Assembly: GCF_001431205.1 (NCBI RefSeq)
Contig: NZ_LGPC01000010.1
Location: forward strand, 28,808 to 92,807
Direction: 5' to 3'
DNA from: Staphylococcus sp. NAM3COL9
GTDB taxonomy: Bacteria; Bacillota; Bacilli; Staphylococcales; Staphylococcaceae
Length of the DNA stretch: 64,000 nucleotides
Shown here piece after piece: positions 1 to 11,843 of this stretch. The position numbers were made by a program, and so were the translations under genes. Within the stretch, counting starts at the first letter, position 1; each line of letters starts with the position of its first letter. Below the pieces are notes generated by a model that was not told the origin of the DNA, did no database searches, and saw nothing but the letters and a program-made list of their open reading frames with translations.

Positions 1-1
1 A

Positions 2-46
2 TATAAAGATGTAGAAGAAAATACACCAGAAAGAGGTGATGAGTAA
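2..46 (+). CDS. cydA: Cytochrome bd ubiquinol/menaquinol oxidase subunit I, 3' end only (partial)
   Basis: Only the last 14 codons and the stop are in the window, in the frame ending YKDVEENTPERGDE. The TAA stop shares its final A with the ATG of cydB (TAATG), which shows translational coupling with the next gene. The assignment as subunit I of the bd-type terminal oxidase rests on this coupling and on the universal cydA-cydB order. The tail itself carries no diagnostic motif. Confidence 0.75.
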   Translation, partial: YKDVEENTPERGDE

Positions 47-1062
47 TGATATTTGCTTATATAGGTATTACAGTGCTTGGAATATTCTTATTCTCTTATA
101 TTATTATTGCCTCCATTGATTTTGGTGCTGGTTTCTTTACACTTCACGCAAAAGTGACTAAACAAGATAAACAAATTAACCATTTAATAGGTCGTTATTT
201 AAACCCTGTGTGGGAAGTAACAAACGTATTCTTTGTGTTCTTTTTCGTTGGCATCGTAGGTTTTTTCCCTGATGCGGCAAAATACTTTGGTACGGTACTA
301 CTCGTACCGGCTTCAATAGCATTAATATTACTAACAATTAGAGGTAGTTTTTATGCATTTGAAAATTATGGCCCTGATTCAAAACTCATTTGGTTAGCAA
401 TGTACGGCTTGTCAGGATTGTTTATCCCAGCGGCGCTTGCTACAACGCTAACAATATCAGAAGGGGGCTTTATTACAGGTTCAGGTGATAATATAGATTT
501 GGATTGGCTTGAATTAGCCTTGAGTCCTTATTCATGGTCTGTTGTATTCTTAGCTGTTATATCAGTGCTATACATTTCTTCAGGCTTCCTTACGTACTAT
601 GCTTCAAAAGCTAAAGACAAACCAGCATATGATTTATTAAGATATTGGTTCTTGTTCTGGGGACCACCGATGATCGCAATTTCATTATTCGTATTTGTAT
701 CATTAAGACTACAAAACGAAGTACATTTCTTAAGCGCAGTAACCGATTACTGGTGGATGTTCCTACTAAGCTTTATATGTTTTATGGGTGTCATGGTACT
801 TACATTGATGAAAAAATGGCACGGATTTGCATTTATCCTTGTTATCTTACAAATGGCATTTGCATTTTTCGGATATGGTGCCAGCAAAATGCCATACATC
901 TTATACCCATATGTTCGTATAGATGAAGGTATTGTTAATAGCAGCATGGCCATTGCTTTAATTATTGCATTTGTTTTAGGTTTACTTTTACTCATTCCAT
1001 CGTTAATATTATTATTAAGATTATTTGTTTTCGACAAAGATTATGTTGAAGGAAAAAAATAA
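46..1062 (+). CDS. cydB: Cytochrome bd oxidase subunit II
   Basis: Subunit II of the cytochrome bd quinol oxidase, a membrane terminal oxidase of high oxygen affinity that reduces O2 to water with electrons from menaquinol. The 338-residue protein is hydrophobic almost throughout, with about nine predicted membrane helices, and has the family signature DFGAGFF near residues 25-31. Its length matches Gram-positive CydB (about 340 residues). The ATG overlaps the cydA stop by one base, with the ribosome site (AGAGGTGATG) inside the end of cydA. A long imperfect hairpin follows the stop, so the downstream K+ channel gene probably receives only part of this transcript. Confidence 0.95.
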   Translation: MIFAYIGITVLGIFLFSYIIIASIDFGAGFFTLHAKVTKQDKQINHLIGRYLNPVWEVTNVFFVFFFVGIVGFFPDAAKYFGTVLLVPASIALILLTIRGSFYAFENYGPDSKLIWLAMYGLSGLFIPAALATTLTISEGGFITGSGDNIDLDWLELALSPYSWSVVFLAVISVLYISSGFLTYYASKAKDKPAYDLLRYWFLFWGPPMIAISLFVFVSLRLQNEVHFLSAVTDYWWMFLLSFICFMGVMVLTLMKKWHGFAFILVILQMAFAFFGYGASKMPYILYPYVRIDEGIVNSSMAIALIIAFVLGLLLLIPSLILLLRLFVFDKDYVEGKK

Positions 1063-1086
1063 ATTAATTTTTTAAAAAGAGGTATT

Positions 1087-1128
1087 GATAGTTATTCATT
1101 AGTTCGTCTAAACTGATGAATAGCTACC
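1087..1128 (+). terminator. Imperfect 18-bp stem-loop after cydB
   Basis: Arms 1087-1104 and 1111-1128 pair over about 18 positions, with G-U pairs and one A/G position, around a 6-base loop. The T-rich stretch (1139-1145) starts 10 bases after the stem, so this is a weak terminator or a transcript-stabilising hairpin rather than a textbook terminator. The ktrC ribosome site (GGAGG) follows. Confidence 0.5.
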
Positions 1129-1160
1129 TTATCTGAGATTTTTTAAATTGGAGGACGCAT

Positions 1161-1820
1161 ATGGACAAAGAGTATGTGGTTATCGGCTTAGGTCGATTCG
1201 GTGGCAGTATAGTAAGAGAACTTAACGCATTAGATATGGACGTTATGGCAATTGATATGAATGAAGCACGTGTAAACGAATATAGCGATATCGCTACACA
1301 TGCTGTCATTGCTGACACAACAGATGAAGCTGTTATGAAAAGTTTGGGTATCAGAAATTTTGATCATGTCATCGTAGCAATAGGTGAAAATATACAATCA
1401 AGTACTTTAACAACGTTAATTTTAAAAGAGTTAGGTGTAAAAAAAGTAACAGCTAAAGCGCAAAATGATTATCATGCAAAAATTTTAAATAAAATCGGCG
1501 CGGACACGGTTGTTCATCCTGAAAGAGACATGGGGAGAAGAATCGCTCACAATGTCGCAAGTGCAAGTGTGTTAGATTATTTAGAACTTGCAGATGAACA
1601 TTCAATTGTAGAGATTAAAGCGAGTGAAAAAATGGCTGGTCAAACCATTATAGAATTAGATATTCGAGCGCAATTCGGGATAAGTATTATTGCTATAAAA
1701 AGGGGGAAAGAAATCTTAGTTTCTCCTGACCCTAATATTAGTATTGAAATTGGTGATATATTAATTATGATAGGGCATGATAATGACTTAAATCGTTTTG
1801 AGAAAAAAGTCGTTCGATAA
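1161..1820 (+). CDS. ktrC: Ktr potassium channel regulatory subunit (RCK/TrkA family)
   Basis: Cytoplasmic gating ring subunit of a Ktr K+ uptake channel; the membrane partner KtrB/KtrD is not in the window. Residues 5-14 form the nucleotide-binding fold start (YVVIGLGRFG, GxGxxG) with an acidic residue at the end of the second strand (D32). Residues about 135-219 are a TrkA-C/RCK-C domain. The 219-residue length is typical. The S. aureus orthologue next to cydB, called KtrA or KtrC in different papers, binds ATP/NAD and cyclic di-AMP (recalled family knowledge). A ribosome site GGAGG stands 8 bases before the ATG. A terminator follows at 1833. Confidence 0.92.
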   Translation: MDKEYVVIGLGRFGGSIVRELNALDMDVMAIDMNEARVNEYSDIATHAVIADTTDEAVMKSLGIRNFDHVIVAIGENIQSSTLTTLILKELGVKKVTAKAQNDYHAKILNKIGADTVVHPERDMGRRIAHNVASASVLDYLELADEHSIVEIKASEKMAGQTIIELDIRAQFGISIIAIKRGKEILVSPDPNISIEIGDILIMIGHDNDLNRFEKKVVR

Positions 1821-1832
1821 AAGTACGATATT

Positions 1833-1866
1833 GAAGAAGTCTCCAAAAACTGGTGGCTTCTTTATT
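1833..1866 (+). terminator. ktrC terminator
   Basis: Stem arms 1833-1844 and 1852-1863 (GAAGAAG pairing with CTTCTTT, and CC with GG) enclose a 7-base A-rich loop, one mismatch, two G-U pairs. It lies 12 bases after the ktrC stop. The T content after the stem is modest (TTTATTATAT). Confidence 0.6.
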
Positions 1867-1873
1867 ATATCTA

Positions 1874-1998
1874 AGTCGATTGTTAAATCATTAAAATACT
1901 TCTACATAAACGAGGAAATATTAATAAATGATTTAAGACTTGAAAAGTGCAATGATAAGTAAAAAATTATAAAACTATATTTACATAGTAGAAGTATT
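1874..1998. other. Two crossing inverted repeats (possible pseudoknot or alternative fold)
   Basis: Arm A (1883-1892, with an extra AGTC at 1874-1877) pairs perfectly with A' (1927-1936, plus GACT at 1937-1940). Arm B (1895-1905) lies inside the A loop and pairs perfectly over 11 bases with B' (1988-1998), which lies outside it. The order A-B-A'-B' is that of an H-type pseudoknot or of two mutually exclusive folds. No open reading frame occupies this stretch. Function unknown. Confidence 0.4.
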
Positions 1999-2020
1999 AT
2001 TGGCCTAAAATAGAGTAGTC

Positions 2021-2072
2021 ATAACAAATAGAGGCTAAGACATAAATACATGTCTTAGCCTCTATTTGTTAT
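2021..2072. terminator. Perfect 22-bp inverted repeat, likely bidirectional terminator
   Basis: Arms 2021-2042 and 2051-2072 are exact reverse complements over 22 bases with an 8-base loop (TAAATACA). It lies between the convergent genes ktrC and rnjA. Neither side has a strong T run, so it may act as an RNA-stabilising or RNase III-sensitive stem as well as a transcription barrier. Confidence 0.6.
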
Positions 2073-2079
2073 TGGAAAT

Positions 2080-2198
2080 GGCTGACTGAATTGAAAATGC
2101 GCTTATATCAAGCTATTAAAGAACTACTACTTCGTTTATGAAGAAAAGTAGTTCTTATGCAAGAGTTTCAGCTCTTGTAATCCATTTTCTAGTCAGCT
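2080..2198. ncRNA. Candidate structured RNA element, cloverleaf-like
   Basis: A closing stem (2081-2087 with 2191-2197, continued by 2093-2099 with 2183-2189) encloses three hairpins: 2101-2104/2110-2113, 2119-2128/2147-2156 (10 perfect pairs, with an inner CTTC/GAAG), and 2160-2165/2172-2177. All pairings listed are perfect Watson-Crick. No open reading frame explains it. The middle hairpin has a relative at 41062-41095 with one compensatory pair change. Not recognised as a known RNA family; it could instead be a dispersed repeat. Confidence 0.4.
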
Positions 2199-2203
2199 TT
2201 GCC

Positions 2204-2260
2204 GGGGTGGGATGAAGAAATCTTGTTTGTAAAATTAGGTTTCTATCCCATTTCCTGTTT
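2204..2260. repeat. TGGGAT...ATCCCA intergenic hairpin, 3' of rnjA
   Basis: TGGGAT (2208-2213) and AGAAA pair with TTTCT and ATCCCA downstream, and TTTTT follows on the plus strand. It resembles the hairpin after pdhD (11723-11773) in having a GGGNGGGA-type arm, an inner GAAATC block and a right arm with TCCC. It ends a few bases before the rnjA stop codon on the opposite strand. Confidence 0.5.
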
Positions 2261-2267
2261 TTAATTC

Positions 2268-4333
<2,066 letters not shown>

Positions 4334-4837
4334 TTTATATATTTCCTCCTAAAATCATGTATGATTTTTAATTTTGTATAGTAAAACCCTAGTAATATAA
4401 AAGATTAAAGTATCCACTGGTTATTTAAAATTAACTGCATTTCTAATTATGCATGGACACTGATACTGTATATAAATAGAACATACTAGTTTTTGCCCAG
4501 TATGTTTCTAGGGAGATCTTCAGTTCGTTCGTTTAGAAAACTACAAACACAATGTTTCATATATTTTCAGTTACTTCTCATTTTACATGATGTAGTAGAA
4601 TAAATAAAGCAGTTTTATCTTTAGTACCTCTTTTAATAAGTACAAATAATATCGATTTTTATTATAATTATTATTTAATCTACAAATTCAAATCTTAAGT
4701 TATGTAAAAAACCGCAACAAATCATCATAAAACTTGAGTGCGCGTTGAAAGTTAATTATGATGAAAGAAGATTATTAAATATTTAATAAAGTGATATATT
4801 AAGTTATAGAAACGATAGATGGGTAAGGGTGATAGAA
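4334..4837. other. Intergenic region between divergent rpoY and a small unknown gene
   Basis: About 500 AT-rich bases without a credible gene. It holds a perfect palindrome AAAATCAT/ATGATTTT at 4351-4368 in the rpoY leader, a hairpin with arms CATACT (4482-4487) and AGTATG (4499-4504) flanked by TAGAA/TTTCTA, and a possible extended -10 (TGATATATT, 4792-4800) for the plus-strand gene. No recognised riboswitch or small RNA. Confidence 0.4.
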
Positions 4838-5110
4838 ATGGATCAAGTGAAAAGAATTATAGAAGATGTTAAAAAAGAAAAAAATCGAAACGATAAAATA
4901 TTTCAAGATATCACTTTTGAAATCCGCACAGAACAAGTAATCATGTTTTTTAATTATTATGAAATAATTGATACTGTAAATGGTGATCAAAATTACGTAA
5001 AACATAATCATGATCCAGAATTTATAGACATTAAAGAATTAAACGACTTAAAAACAGAACTTAAAAAATTAGACATTCTGTTTACTGAACGAAGAGATGA
5101 CTTTATGTAA
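4838..5110 (+). CDS. Small conserved-looking hypothetical protein
   Basis: A 90-residue acidic/lysine-rich cytoplasmic protein with no membrane segment and no motif recognised. The start is placed at the ATG (MDQVKRIIEDV), which has AAGGGTG 7 bases upstream, rather than the GTG three codons earlier that overlaps this ribosome site. It lies between divergent rpoY and convergent def. A small unknown gene occupies this spot in other staphylococci as I recall. A strong terminator follows directly. Function unknown. Confidence 0.7.
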   Translation: MDQVKRIIEDVKKEKNRNDKIFQDITFEIRTEQVIMFFNYYEIIDTVNGDQNYVKHNHDPEFIDIKELNDLKTELKKLDILFTERRDDFM

Positions 5111-5112
5111 AA

Positions 5113-5163
5113 TATGCCGTTAGCTTTGAGAAATTCTCAATGTGCTAACGGCATAATATTTTT
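5113..5163. terminator. Bidirectional terminator between the small gene and def
   Basis: Perfect 12-bp arms (5113-5124 and 5144-5155, TATGCCGTTAGC and its complement) with an inner TTGAGAA/TTCTCAA stem. T-rich sequence follows on the plus side, A-rich sequence precedes it, so it can serve both strands. Confidence 0.85.
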
Positions 5164-5169
5164 AATAGC

Positions 5170-5730
5170 TTAAACTTCTACTGCATCTTCATGTGGCGTA
5201 AGTGGATTGTTTGGATCAATATGATCATAAAACATTACGCCATTAATATGGTCTATCTCATGTTGAACAACAACAGCAGGATAACCTTTCAAACGTAATT
5301 TCACGTCATTACCATCTATATCTGTTGCTTTTACTGTGATTCGATATTTACGGTGGACAAGTCCTGGAATATTTTCATCTACGCTTAAACAACCCTCGCC
5401 AGTTGGTAAATAAGCTTCTTGAACACTGTGACTCATGATTTTAGGGTTAACTAATGCTAAATCATAACTTTTGCCATCACCATCATCTGGTAAATAAACT
5501 GCTATCATTTTTTTTGCAATGTTGATTTGTGGAGCAGCAAGTCCTACTCCTGAGCGAAGTCCATACTTATTAGCTGTTTCTTCATCCTGGCTATTAATTA
5601 GAAATTCACGCATAGCTTTTAAAGTTTCACGATCTTCGTCAGAAAGCGGTATTGTTACATCTTTTGCTTTTTCACGAAGTGTGGGGTGACCATCTCGGAT
5701 AATATCTTTCATTGTTATCATTTTATTCAT
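5170..5730 (-). CDS. def: Peptide deformylase (type II)
   Basis: Removes the formyl group from the N-terminal methionine of nascent proteins; a metal-dependent cytoplasmic hydrolase. All three family motifs are present: GVGLAAPQ (61-68), EGCLS (112-116, metal-binding Cys114) and HEIDH (157-161, metal-binding histidines and catalytic glutamate). The insertion between motifs marks it as the type II enzyme of Gram-positives. Starts at residue 1, 4 and 7 are all methionine; GGAAGG lies close to the first and 12 bases before the second. The 183-residue form starting MITMKD matches S. aureus Def as I recall, so the second ATG is a real alternative. Confidence 0.95.
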   Translation of the reverse strand: MNKMITMKDIIRDGHPTLREKAKDVTIPLSDEDRETLKAMREFLINSQDEETANKYGLRSGVGLAAPQINIAKKMIAVYLPDDGDGKSYDLALVNPKIMSHSVQEAYLPTGEGCLSVDENIPGLVHRKYRITVKATDIDGNDVKLRLKGYPAVVVQHEIDHINGVMFYDHIDPNNPLTPHEDAVEV

Positions 5731-5787
5731 ACACCTTCCTTAATATAAAATATACCAAAGTTCAATGTTTAAAATACAGTGATACAT

Positions 5788-5814
5788 TTGATTTCTTATA
5801 AAATATTATATAAT
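5788..5814 (+). promoter_or_regulatory. Possible sigma-A promoter of the lipoprotein gene
   Basis: TTGATT (5788-5793) and a perfect TATAAT (5809-5814) with a short 15-base spacer. The -10 element is 33 bases before the ATG, and the ribosome site AAAGGAGG follows. Confidence 0.4.
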
Positions 5815-5847
5815 ATAACACACAAATAAAGGAGGATTTCTCAAAAA

Positions 5848-6474
5848 ATGAAATTAAAGTATAGCATCGGTGCGATACTCGCTTCTACAATGTTAATAGC
5901 GGGGTGTACAACAGACAAAGGTGAAATAGATGATTATAATGAGAAAGTACAAAAAGCATTTGATGAAGAGAAGCCTATGTCTTCAGTAGGGAAGAAATTA
6001 AATAGCCTTGAACAAGACAAGCAAAAATTAGTTAAGAAAATTAATGGTAAAGACCAAGAAGAAGTGAAAGATACTTCGAAAAAAGTCGTGGAAAATGTTG
6101 AAGAAAGAGAAAAAGCATTTAAAAAGGAAGTAAAAGCTATAGATAACTCAGAAAAAGAATTTAAAAAAGCTGAAAAGCATGTTGATAATATAAGCGATAA
6201 AGATAAGAAAAAAGAAGTAACACAATTGAATCAAGCGCTTAAAGACAAATACAAAGCACATGATGAATATGCCAAAGCATATAAAAATATTTTGAATAAG
6301 GAAAAAGATATGTTTGGATATACTTCCGGTGACCAAGTGAATCAAGATCAAATAGACAATAAAGCAGAAGCGGTTTCGAAATCATATAAAAACATGAATC
6401 AAGCATTTGAAAAATACTCTGATGCAATGAATAAAGTGAATAAGGAAAAAGAAGATGTAGAGAATCTTTCTTAA
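5848..6474 (+). CDS. YkyA-type putative cell-wall-binding lipoprotein
   Basis: A secreted lipoprotein of unknown exact role. The N-terminus has a lysine-rich start, a hydrophobic core and a lipobox LIAGC with the lipidated Cys20. The rest (about 21-208) is highly charged and helical with many KK/EE repeats, typical of a coiled-coil surface protein of the YkyA family (PF10368, from memory), which in Bacillus also neighbours def and pdhA. A strong ribosome site (AAAGGAGG) precedes the ATG. The pdh promoter lies about 190 bases downstream, so it is probably a single-gene transcript. Confidence 0.85.
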   Translation: MKLKYSIGAILASTMLIAGCTTDKGEIDDYNEKVQKAFDEEKPMSSVGKKLNSLEQDKQKLVKKINGKDQEEVKDTSKKVVENVEEREKAFKKEVKAIDNSEKEFKKAEKHVDNISDKDKKKEVTQLNQALKDKYKAHDEYAKAYKNILNKEKDMFGYTSGDQVNQDQIDNKAEAVSKSYKNMNQAFEKYSDAMNKVNKEKEDVENLS

Positions 6475-6658
6475 ATTTAAAAGCGGTAAATTTGAATTTT
6501 AAATAGCTACGTTATAGCATAAGATATGATGGCGCTTACAATTTCAAGAGGATTACTTTATAGCGACTCGATTTTTGAGTAATACAGTGCTATGAAAAAC
6601 AGTGGTACAGATTGAAAACTGTACTTATCTTAAGTATTACAGAACTTTTTCAAATTAT

Positions 6659-6687
6659 TTAACAGTGTAACAGTTTTGTGGTATAAT
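6659..6687 (+). promoter_or_regulatory. Strong sigma-A promoter of pdhABCD
   Basis: TTAACA (6659-6664), 17-base spacer, TATAAT (6682-6687) with an extended -10 TGG just before. It predicts a leader of about 45 bases before the pdhA ATG. Small hairpins lie upstream (for example GTACAG/CTGTAC around 6605-6625). Confidence 0.8.
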
Positions 6688-6738
6688 ATTGAAGGATAAA
6701 ATAAGTTTCTATTATACGGGAAAGGTATGGTGAATTGA

Positions 6739-7851
<1,113 letters not shown>

Positions 7852-7854
7852 CCG

Positions 7855-8832
7855 ATGGCACAAATGACAATGGTTCAAGCGATTAACAACGCGCTTAAAA
7901 CCGAATTACAAAACGATGAAAATGTTTTACTTTTCGGTGAAGACGTCGGTGTTAACGGTGGTGTTTTCCGTGTAACTGAAGGTTTACAAAAAGAATTCGG
8001 TGAAGACCGTGTATTTGATACACCTTTAGCTGAATCTGGTATTGGTGGTCTAGCTTTAGGCCTATCTACTCAAGGATACCGTCCAGTAATGGAAGTACAA
8101 TTCTTAGGATTTGTATTTGAAGTATTCGACTCTATAGCAGGACAAATTGCGCGTACGCGTTTCCGTTCTGGTAACTCTAAACAATCACCTGTTACTGTTC
8201 GTGCACCATTTGGTGGCGGCGTTCATACACCAGAATTGCATGCTGACAACTTAGAAGGTCTTTTAGCTCAATCACCAGGTTTACACGTTGTAATTCCGTC
8301 TAATCCATATGATGCTAAAGGATTATTAATCTCAGCAATCAGAAGTAATGACCCAGTTGTATATTTAGAACATATGAAATTATACCGCTCATTCCGTGAT
8401 GAAGTACCTGAAGAAGAGTACACAATCGAAATTGGTAAAGCAAGTGTGAAACAAGAAGGTAATGACATTACGCTTATTGCATATGGTGCAATGGTACAAG
8501 AGTCATTAAAAGCGGCAGAAGAGTTAGAAAAAGATGGTTATTCAGTAGAAGTTATTGACTTACGTACAGTTCAACCAATTGATATCGAAACACTTGTTGC
8601 TTCAGTAGAAAAAACAGGACGTGCTGTAGTAATACAAGAGGCGCAACGTCAAGCTGGTGTTGGAGCACAAGTTGTTTCTGAATTAGCAGAACGTTCTATT
8701 CTTTCATTAGAAGCGCCAATCGCTCGTGTTGCAGCGGCAGATACAGTTTATCCGTTTACACAAGCTGAAAATGTTTGGTTACCAAACAAAAATGACATCA
8801 TTGAAAAAGCGAAAGAAACTTTAGAATTTTAA
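7855..8832 (+). CDS. pdhB: Pyruvate dehydrogenase E1 component beta subunit
   Basis: Partner of PdhA in the E1 tetramer; provides part of the ThDP site and the C-terminal transketolase-like domain. The 325 residues begin [14 protein letters not shown] and contain the family block [19 protein letters not shown] near residues 26-44 and the C-terminal transketolase domain from about 190. The ribosome site AAGGAG lies inside the end of pdhA, and the gap is three bases. A stem-loop separates it from pdhC, giving a 148-base gap in an otherwise tight operon. Confidence 0.97.
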   Translation: MAQMTMVQAINNALKTELQNDENVLLFGEDVGVNGGVFRVTEGLQKEFGEDRVFDTPLAESGIGGLALGLSTQGYRPVMEVQFLGFVFEVFDSIAGQIARTRFRSGNSKQSPVTVRAPFGGGVHTPELHADNLEGLLAQSPGLHVVIPSNPYDAKGLLISAIRSNDPVVYLEHMKLYRSFRDEVPEEEYTIEIGKASVKQEGNDITLIAYGAMVQESLKAAEELEKDGYSVEVIDLRTVQPIDIETLVASVEKTGRAVVIQEAQRQAGVGAQVVSELAERSILSLEAPIARVAAADTVYPFTQAENVWLPNKNDIIEKAKETLEF

Positions 8833-8842
8833 TATATATTTA

Positions 8843-8885
8843 ATGAAGTAGGATGATATCAGTTTAGTTGATACACCTACTTCAT
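8843..8885 (+). promoter_or_regulatory. Intra-operon stem-loop between pdhB and pdhC
   Basis: Perfect 10-bp arms (8843-8852 and 8876-8885, ATGAAGTAGG and its complement) with an inner TATCA/TGATA stem. There is no T run directly after it, so it is more likely an mRNA processing or stability element, or partial attenuator, than a full terminator. Confidence 0.6.
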
Positions 8886-8980
8886 CCAAATTTATATTTA
8901 TAGCATGAGATAGTGACTTAATTGTCCATTGCTCAATTTCTAATTTTTGACTTAATATGAATTTTTAGGAGGATAATAAC

Positions 8981-10276
8981 GTGGCATTTGAATTTAAATT
9001 ACCCGACATTGGTGAAGGTATCCACGAAGGTGAAATTGTAAAATGGTTTATTAAATCTGGAGATACAATTGAAGAGGACGATATTTTAGCTGAGGTACAA
9101 AACGACAAATCAGTTGTTGAAATTCCATCACCTGTTTCAGGTACTATTGAAGAAGTACTAGTAGATGAAGGTACTGTAGCAGTTGTTGGTGACACAATCG
9201 TAAAAATCGATTCACCAGATGCAGAAGAAATGCAATTCAAAGGTAGTGAAAGTGACGATTCATCTAGTGAAGAAGCAGAAGCACCTGCTGAAGAAAGCAC
9301 TAAAGAAGAAGCATCTACACAAGGATCTAAAGACGAAGAAGTAGATGAAAGTAAACGTGTTAAAGCGATGCCTTCAGTTCGTAAATATGCTCGTGATAAT
9401 GGCGTTAATATTAAAGCTGTTTCAGGTTCAGGTAAAAATGGTCGTACAACTAAAGAAGATGTGGACGCATACTTAAATGGTGGCGGAGAAGCAGCTTCAA
9501 ATGAAAGTGCAGCTACAGCAACTGAAGAAACTTCAAGTGCAACACAATCAGCACCAGTTTCTGCAGAAGGCGAATTCCCAGAAACAACTGAGAAAATACC
9601 TGCAATGCGTAAAGCAATTGCTAAAGCAATGGTTAATTCAAAACAAACTGCACCTCATGTAACATTAATGGATGAAATTGATGTTCAAGAGTTATGGGAT
9701 CACCGTAAAAAATTCAAAGAAGTGGCAGCTGAACAAGGTACTAAATTAACTTTCTTACCTTATGTTGTTAAAGCACTTGTTTCTGCACTTAAAAAATATC
9801 CAGCGCTTAACACTTCATTTAACGAAGATGCTGGTGAAATCGTACACAAACACTACTGGAACATTGGTATTGCTGCTGATACTGACAGAGGACTATTAGT
9901 TCCTGTTGTTAAACATGCAGACCGTAAATCAATGTTCAGCATCTCAGACGAAATTAACGAACTTGCTGTTAAAGCACGTGACGGAAAATTAGCGGCAGAT
10001 GAAATGAAACATGCTACATGTACAATTAGTAATATCGGTTCAGCTGGTGGACAATGGTTCACTCCAGTAATCAATCACCCAGAAGTAGCTATCTTAGGTA
10101 TTGGCCGTATTGCACAAAAACCAATTGTTAAAGATGGAGAAATAGTAGCTGCGCCAGTATTATCATTATCATTAAGCTTTGACCACAGACAAATTGATGG
10201 TGCTACTGGACAAAATGCTATGAATCATATCAAACGTTTATTGAATAATCCAGAATTATTATTAATGGAGGGGTAA
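8981..10276 (+). CDS. pdhC: Dihydrolipoamide acetyltransferase, E2 of pyruvate dehydrogenase
   Basis: Core of the PDH complex; transfers the acetyl group from lipoamide to CoA. Domains in order: one lipoyl domain (about 1-80) with lipoylated Lys43 in NDKSV; an acidic Ser/Glu/Ala-rich linker; the peripheral subunit-binding domain (about 128-165, with RKYARDNGV); a second Ala/Thr/Ser linker; and the catalytic domain with DHRxxDG at 401-407 (His402, Asp406). One lipoyl domain and 431 residues match staphylococcal E2. It has its own strong AGGAGG ribosome site after the stem-loop. Confidence 0.97.
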   Translation: MAFEFKLPDIGEGIHEGEIVKWFIKSGDTIEEDDILAEVQNDKSVVEIPSPVSGTIEEVLVDEGTVAVVGDTIVKIDSPDAEEMQFKGSESDDSSSEEAEAPAEESTKEEASTQGSKDEEVDESKRVKAMPSVRKYARDNGVNIKAVSGSGKNGRTTKEDVDAYLNGGGEAASNESAATATEETSSATQSAPVSAEGEFPETTEKIPAMRKAIAKAMVNSKQTAPHVTLMDEIDVQELWDHRKKFKEVAAEQGTKLTFLPYVVKALVSALKKYPALNTSFNEDAGEIVHKHYWNIGIAADTDRGLLVPVVKHADRKSMFSISDEINELAVKARDGKLAADEMKHATCTISNIGSAGGQWFTPVINHPEVAILGIGRIAQKPIVKDGEIVAAPVLSLSLSFDHRQIDGATGQNAMNHIKRLLNNPELLLMEG

Positions 10277-10279
10277 AAT

Positions 10280-11686
10280 ATGGTAGTTGGAGATTTCCCA
10301 ATTGAAACAGACACTATTGTAATCGGAGCAGGACCAGGAGGCTATGTTGCAGCAATTCGTGCAGCACAGTTAGGTCAAAAAGTAACAATCGTTGAAAAAG
10401 GTACATTAGGTGGCGTATGTCTTAACGTTGGTTGTATTCCTTCTAAAGCATTGCTACACGCTTCACACCGTTATGACGAAACTAAGAACTCAGAAAATTT
10501 AGGTGTTATTGCTGAAAGTGTTTCACTTAATTTTAATAAAGTTCAAGAATTCAAACAATCAGTAGTTGAAAAATTAACTGGTGGCGTTGAAGGATTGTTA
10601 AAAGGTAACAAAGTAGAAATCGTTAAGGGCGAAGCTTACTTTGTTGATAACAATAGCTTACGTGTTATGGATGAGAAAAGTGCTCAAACATATAACTATA
10701 AAAACGCGATTATTGCAACTGGTTCAAGACCAATTGAAATCCCTAATTTTGAGTTTGGAAATCGTGTAATTGATTCATCTGGCGCTCTAAATTTACAAGA
10801 AGTTCCTGGTAAATTAGTAGTTGTTGGTGGCGGTTATATTGGTTCTGAACTTGGAACTGCTTTTGCAAACTTTGGTTCTGAAGTTACTATTTTAGAAGGT
10901 GCTAAAGATATCTTAGGTGGTTTTGAAAAACAAATGACACAACCTGTTAAAAAAGGTATGAAAGAAAAAGGCGTTGACATTGTAACTGAAGCTATGGCTA
11001 AATCTGCTGAAGAAACTGAAAACGGCGTTAAAGTAACTTACGAAGTAAAAGGTGAAGAACAAACAATCGATGCTGATTATGTGTTAGTTACTGTAGGTCG
11101 TCGTCCTAACACTGATGAATTAGGCTTAGAAGAATTAGGTCTTAAATTTGCAGAACGTGGATTAATCGAAGTAGACAAACAAAGCCGTACTTCAATTGAA
11201 AACATATTTGCAATTGGTGATATCGTTCCTGGTTTACCACTTGCGCATAAAGCAAGCTATGAAGCTAAAGTTGCAGCTGAAGTAATCTCTGGTGAAGCAT
11301 CAGAAGTAGATTACATCGGTATGCCTGCTGTATGTTTCACTGAGCCAGAACTTGCTCAAGTAGGTTATACAGAAGCTCAAGCTAAAGAAGAAGGATTAAA
11401 AATCACTGCTTCTAAATTCCCTTATGCAGCTAATGGTCGTGCGTTATCATTAGATGACACTACTGGATTTGTTAAACTTATTACGCTTAAAGAAGATAAT
11501 ACATTAGTAGGTGCCCAAGTAGTTGGTACTGGTGCTTCTGATATTATTTCTGAGCTAGGATTAGCAATCGAAGCTGGTATGAATGCTGAAGATTTAGCAT
11601 TAACTGTACATGCTCACCCGACATTAGGTGAAATGTCTATGGAAGCAGCTGAAAAAGCTATAGGTTTACCAGTACACACAATGTAA
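10280..11686 (+). CDS. pdhD: Dihydrolipoamide dehydrogenase, E3
   Basis: FAD flavoprotein that reoxidises dihydrolipoamide with NAD+; may also serve other 2-oxoacid complexes and the glycine cleavage system. Visible are the FAD fingerprint GAGPGG (16-21), the redox disulphide CLNVGC (Cys47, Cys52), a second [11 protein letters not shown] site, and the C-terminal His-Glu pair HAHPTLGE (His446, Glu451). The ribosome site GGAGGGG lies in the last codons of pdhC, three bases away. A strong terminator follows. Confidence 0.97.
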   Translation: MVVGDFPIETDTIVIGAGPGGYVAAIRAAQLGQKVTIVEKGTLGGVCLNVGCIPSKALLHASHRYDETKNSENLGVIAESVSLNFNKVQEFKQSVVEKLTGGVEGLLKGNKVEIVKGEAYFVDNNSLRVMDEKSAQTYNYKNAIIATGSRPIEIPNFEFGNRVIDSSGALNLQEVPGKLVVVGGGYIGSELGTAFANFGSEVTILEGAKDILGGFEKQMTQPVKKGMKEKGVDIVTEAMAKSAEETENGVKVTYEVKGEEQTIDADYVLVTVGRRPNTDELGLEELGLKFAERGLIEVDKQSRTSIENIFAIGDIVPGLPLAHKASYEAKVAAEVISGEASEVDYIGMPAVCFTEPELAQVGYTEAQAKEEGLKITASKFPYAANGRALSLDDTTGFVKLITLKEDNTLVGAQVVGTGASDIISELGLAIEAGMNAEDLALTVHAHPTLGEMSMEAAEKAIGLPVHTM

Positions 11687-11722
11687 TTTCATTGTTGTAA
11701 CAGATATAACGATAGCCTTGTA

Positions 11723-11773
11723 GGGGGCGGGAATACGAAATCAAATTTTGATTTCTGTCCCGCTCCCTTTTTT
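11723..11773 (+). terminator. pdh operon terminator
   Basis: GC-rich arms 11723-11732 and 11758-11767 (one G-U pair) are extended by a perfect inner GAAATCAAA/TTTGATTTC stem and followed by TTTTTT. This long hairpin is related in design to the one at 2204-2260. Confidence 0.9.
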
Positions 11774-11843
11774 ATATTAAAATGTTATATCTAAAAGAAG
11801 CTAAATTATAAATATTCAATGAAAAGGTAGGAGGCATGTTTAT

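Noticed and set aside
6727..6738. Three-codon ATG-GTG-AAT-TGA frame abutting the pdhA start
   Set aside because: The bases are explained by the GGTGA ribosome site of pdhA; no sign of a regulatory leader peptide.
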